A stretch of DNA of 64,000 nt from the NCBI GenBank assembly GCA_039933635.1, contig JBDTNQ010000008.1, positions 1 to 64,000 of the forward strand, in the 5' to 3' direction. Numbering within the stretch: the first letter of the stretch is position 1; every line of letters begins with the position of its first letter. The DNA comes from JBDTNQ01 sp039933635 (lineage in GTDB: Bacteria; Acidobacteriota; Vicinamibacteria; Vicinamibacterales; SCN-69-37). Shown piece by piece: positions 61,805-64,000 of this stretch. Made by a program: the position numbers and the translations under genes. The notes under the pieces were generated by a model. It was not told where the DNA came from, ran no database searches, and worked only from the letters and a program-made list of their open reading frames with translations.

Positions 61805-62574
61805 AGCGTTCGTTGTTTGATTTGTCTGGCCGCGTCGCGGTCGTCGTTGGTGGCACAAGCGGGATTGGACGGGCCTTGGCCCTGGGGCTCGCCGACGCCG
61901 GCGCCGATGTCGTGGCCACGGGACGGCGGGAAGATCTGGTCAGGGAGGTTGCCAGCGAGATCGAGAAGCGCGGCCGCCGATCGCTTCCGATGGCCTGCGA
62001 CGTGGAGGACCTGGCGTCGCTCGAGCGCCTTCGTGACACCTGCGTCTCAACACTGGGTGGCGTGGATATCCTGATCGCCGCGGCCGGACGCACGCAGCGT
62101 GTGGCCAGCATGAAGCAGACGGACGAGGAGTGGGCACGGATCATCGACACGAATCTCAACGGCGTGTTCCGCACGTGCCGGGTGTTCGCCGCGCCGATGA
62201 TCGCCAGCGGGCGCGGGCGCATCATCACGATCGCGTCGCTCTCGTCCTTCGTGGGTCTGTTCGAGGTCGCGGCGTACACGGCGAGCAAGGCCGGCGTCAT
62301 GGGCCTGACCAAGGCGCTGGCGGTGGAGTGGGCGAAGCACGGCGTCAACGTCAACGCCATCGCGCCCGGCCTGTTCAAGACGGACCTCAACCGCGCGCTG
62401 CTCGAGTCGCCGCGCGGACAGGAGTTCCTGATCCGCACCCCGATGGGCCGTTTCGGCCAGTTCGAGGAACTGGTCGGCGCCGCGGTGTTCCTGGCCTCGG
62501 AGGCTTCGGCCTTCGTGACCGGGCAGATTCTGGCCGTCGACGGCGGCTTCCTCGCGAGTGGCGTGAACCAATGA
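61801..62574 (+). CDS. KduD-like short-chain dehydrogenase
   Basis: A 257-residue SDR starting with TTG inside the TTGA overlap. FDLSGRVAVVVGGTSGIGRALA carries the NAD-binding glycine motif (read GGTSGIG), and the catalytic residues are S/Y/K in YTASKAG. The family includes 2-dehydro-3-deoxygluconate 5-dehydrogenase (KduD) and gluconate 5-dehydrogenase. In this cluster reduction of 2,5-diketo-3-deoxygluconate, or reduction of a uronate, fits. It overlaps the next gene by four bases. Confidence 0.8.
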   Translation: MKRSLFDLSGRVAVVVGGTSGIGRALALGLADAGADVVATGRREDLVREVASEIEKRGRRSLPMACDVEDLASLERLRDTCVSTLGGVDILIAAAGRTQRVASMKQTDEEWARIIDTNLNGVFRTCRVFAAPMIASGRGRIITIASLSSFVGLFEVAAYTASKAGVMGLTKALAVEWAKHGVNVNAIAPGLFKTDLNRALLESPRGQEFLIRTPMGRFGQFEELVGAAVFLASEASAFVTGQILAVDGGFLASGVNQ

Positions 62575-62906
62575 AGGCGGCGCTGGTCATCAGTGACCGC
62601 GACAACGTCGCGACGGCGCTCGAGCTGCTCGTGGCCGGCCGAGACGTCGAGCTCATGGGCCACCATATCGTCGTATCGGAGGCCATCGTGCCCGGCCACA
62701 AGTTCGCCCTGACCGCCATTCCGGCTGGGGGCTCGATCGTGAAGTACGGCAGCCGCATCGGGACCGCGTCGCGTGACATTCCCGCGGGTGCGCACGTTCA
62801 CGTCCACAACGTCACGAGCGATCGGGGGCGGGGCGATCTGGTTGGTGATGGCCTCGCGCGGCTCGCCGAGCCCGACGCGCTCGTCCCCGCAAATCCGCAG
62901 GGATGA
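62571..62906 (+). CDS. UxaA-family dehydratase, SAF (N-terminal) subunit
   Basis: A 111-residue protein of the SAF fold. LELLVAGRDVELMG, SEAIVPGHKFALTAIPAGG and IPAGAHVHVHNVTSDRGRGD match the N-terminal domain of altronate (UxaA) and galactarate dehydratases. In Escherichia coli this region is part of one chain; here it is a separate gene coupled to the larger subunit through ATGA. The IVKYGSRIGTAS segment is conserved. It probably forms a heteromer with the next product. Confidence 0.85.
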   Translation: MKAALVISDRDNVATALELLVAGRDVELMGHHIVVSEAIVPGHKFALTAIPAGGSIVKYGSRIGTASRDIPAGAHVHVHNVTSDRGRGDLVGDGLARLAEPDALVPANPQG

Positions 62907-64000
62907 CCGACCGCCCCGGTTTCTTCGGCTACAAGAGACCGGATGGCCGGGCCGGCACGCGTAATTACGTGCTGGTCGTGCCGACGGTCGTCTGTTCGTC
63001 CGTCGTCTGCGAGCGCATCACGGAAGTCGCGCCAGATGCCGTCGTGGCCCTGCCGCACCTGGCCGGTTGCGGACAGCTCGGTCCGGACATGCGACTCACG
63101 CACGAAACGCTCGCGGCGTATTGCCGTCATCCGAACGTCGGAGCGGTGCTGGTCGTAGCCCTGGGCTGCGAACAGGTGATCGCGCAGATGCTCGCCGAAG
63201 CCGCGCGCGACTCCGGCAAGCCGGCGGAGATCATTGCGATTCAGGAGATCGGCGGGACCGTTCGCACCATCGCCCGCGGGCGCGAGATCGCGGCGAGGCT
63301 GGCGGACGAACTACGGGGCGTCTCGCGCGAGTGGTGCGACATCAGCCAACTCGTCCTGTCACTGAAGTGCGGCGGGTCCGACTACACGTCGGGTCTCGCG
63401 TCGAATCCGGCTCTTGGGCGCGCGGCGGATCGTCTCGTCGATCTCGGAGGCGCGGCGGTCCTCGGAGAGATCGCGGAGATCATGGGCGCTGAACATCTGC
63501 TGGCGGCGCGCGCGTCGCGTCCCGACGTGGGGCAAAAGTTGCTGCGCGTCATCAACCGGGTCGAAGCGGAGACCATGGCCCTGGGTCTGGACATCCGCGG
63601 CACGCAGCCGTCGCCCGGCAACATCCGAGGCGGGCTCACGACGATCGAGGAAAAGTCCCTCGGCGCCACGCACAAGGGCGGTGAGCGCACGCCGCTCGTC
63701 GACGTCGTGCCGTATGCGGGACGGGTCTCGAAGCCGGGCCTGACGGTGATGGACACGCCTGGGCTCGACGTCGAGTCGGTCACGGGCATGGTCGGGGGCG
63801 GCGCACAGGTCGTGGTCTTCACGACCGGTCTTGGCACACCGACCGGCAATCCGATCGCGCCGGTGATGAAGATTACCGGCAACGCACGCACCGCGCAGCA
63901 GATGGCTGACAACATCGATCTCGATGTGAGCGGTGTCATCCAGGACACGGAAACGCTGGAGGGCGCCGCGGAGCGGTTGTTCGCCGCGGTTCTGGCCGTC
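62903..64000 (+). CDS. UxaA-family altronate dehydratase, large subunit (partial at window end)
   Basis: 366 codons are open to the last base, so the C-terminus is missing. The UxaA C-terminal domain is recognised by FFGYKRPDGRAGTRNYVLVVPT, read in pieces, LPHLAGCGQLGPD, LVLSLKCGGSDYTSGLASNPA, a GGLTTIEEKSLGA motif and TTGLGTPTGNPIAPVMKI. Enzymes of this family remove water from altronate (or galactarate and related acids) with an iron centre to give KDG. Cys residues at CGGSD and others are in place. Close relatives differ in substrate, so altronate is inferred from the KDG kinase, aldolase and GH28 genes nearby. Confidence 0.87.
   Translation, partial: MTDRPGFFGYKRPDGRAGTRNYVLVVPTVVCSSVVCERITEVAPDAVVALPHLAGCGQLGPDMRLTHETLAAYCRHPNVGAVLVVALGCEQVIAQMLAEAARDSGKPAEIIAIQEIGGTVRTIARGREIAARLADELRGVSREWCDISQLVLSLKCGGSDYTSGLASNPALGRAADRLVDLGGAAVLGEIAEIMGAEHLLAARASRPDVGQKLLRVINRVEAETMALGLDIRGTQPSPGNIRGGLTTIEEKSLGATHKGGERTPLVDVVPYAGRVSKPGLTVMDTPGLDVESVTGMVGGGAQVVVFTTGLGTPTGNPIAPVMKITGNARTAQQMADNIDLDVSGVIQDTETLEGAAERLFAAVLAV

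Noticed and set aside
802..64000. tRNA genes, CRISPR arrays, insertion sequences, prophage or integrase genes.
   Set aside because: No cloverleaf, regularly spaced repeat array, transposase or integrase motif was recognised on reading the sequence. A covariance-model search was not possible.

Overview
This G+C-rich window is a dense bacterial chromosome segment with no unannotated stretch over 300 bases. LptE, a TonB energy transducer, a TonB-dependent receptor and outer-membrane beta-barrels indicate a diderm. The futalosine route to menaquinone, the bacillithiol enzyme BshC, and the mixture of housekeeping clusters and pectin/hexuronate genes fit Acidobacteriota (Vicinamibacteria-like). That assignment is inferred from gene content and base composition, because no rRNA gene is present.

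Layout. 1-3.7 kb: end of a menaquinone operon (mqnC, aminodeoxyfutalosine deaminase, UbiA-type prenyltransferase, ubiX, menG). 3.9-8.0 kb: tonB-miaA, deoB, dgt. 8.2-13.8 kb: DUF177-rpmF-plsX-fabG-acpP-fabF, a DUF374 acyltransferase and a small exported protein. 13.8-23.0 kb: TonB-dependent receptor, HDAC-family hydrolase, leuS-lptE-holA, rpsT, an S4 RNA-binding protein and a small beta-barrel. 23.1-29.8 kb, mostly minus strand: pilT-recX-alaS, ilvE, and a Ser/Thr kinase with a zinc-ribbon tail. 29.9-36.7 kb: rsmE, then the heat-shock operon hrcA-grpE-dnaJ-prmA under a CIRCE operator, and a class A penicillin-binding protein. 36.7-48.1 kb: argH, a sulfotransferase, a mannose-1-phosphate guanylyltransferase, bshC, carAB, arfB and an exported beta-barrel. 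48.3-55.6 kb: comEC, mazG, an MBL hydrolase, ribF, a small unknown gene, cysS and a PilZ protein. 55.7-64 kb: a hexuronate/pectin catabolic region with D-mannonate dehydratase, KDG kinase, KDPG aldolase, a KduI/IolB-like isomerase, a GH28 polygalacturonase, a GntR/FadR regulator, a KduD-like SDR and a two-gene altronate dehydratase. Its products converge on 2-keto-3-deoxygluconate, then pyruvate and glyceraldehyde 3-phosphate.

No CRISPR array, insertion sequence, phage or tRNA gene was seen. The most interesting signals are regulatory. A TANNNT hexamer lies 6-11 nt upstream of many start codons that mostly lack a ribosome-binding site, which suggests widespread leaderless transcription. One perfect palindrome places such a hexamer symmetrically in front of two divergent genes. 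There is also a terminator-like hairpin directly 5' of ilvE, a possible leader ORF before carA, and spacers filled with degenerate short repeats up to the start codon.
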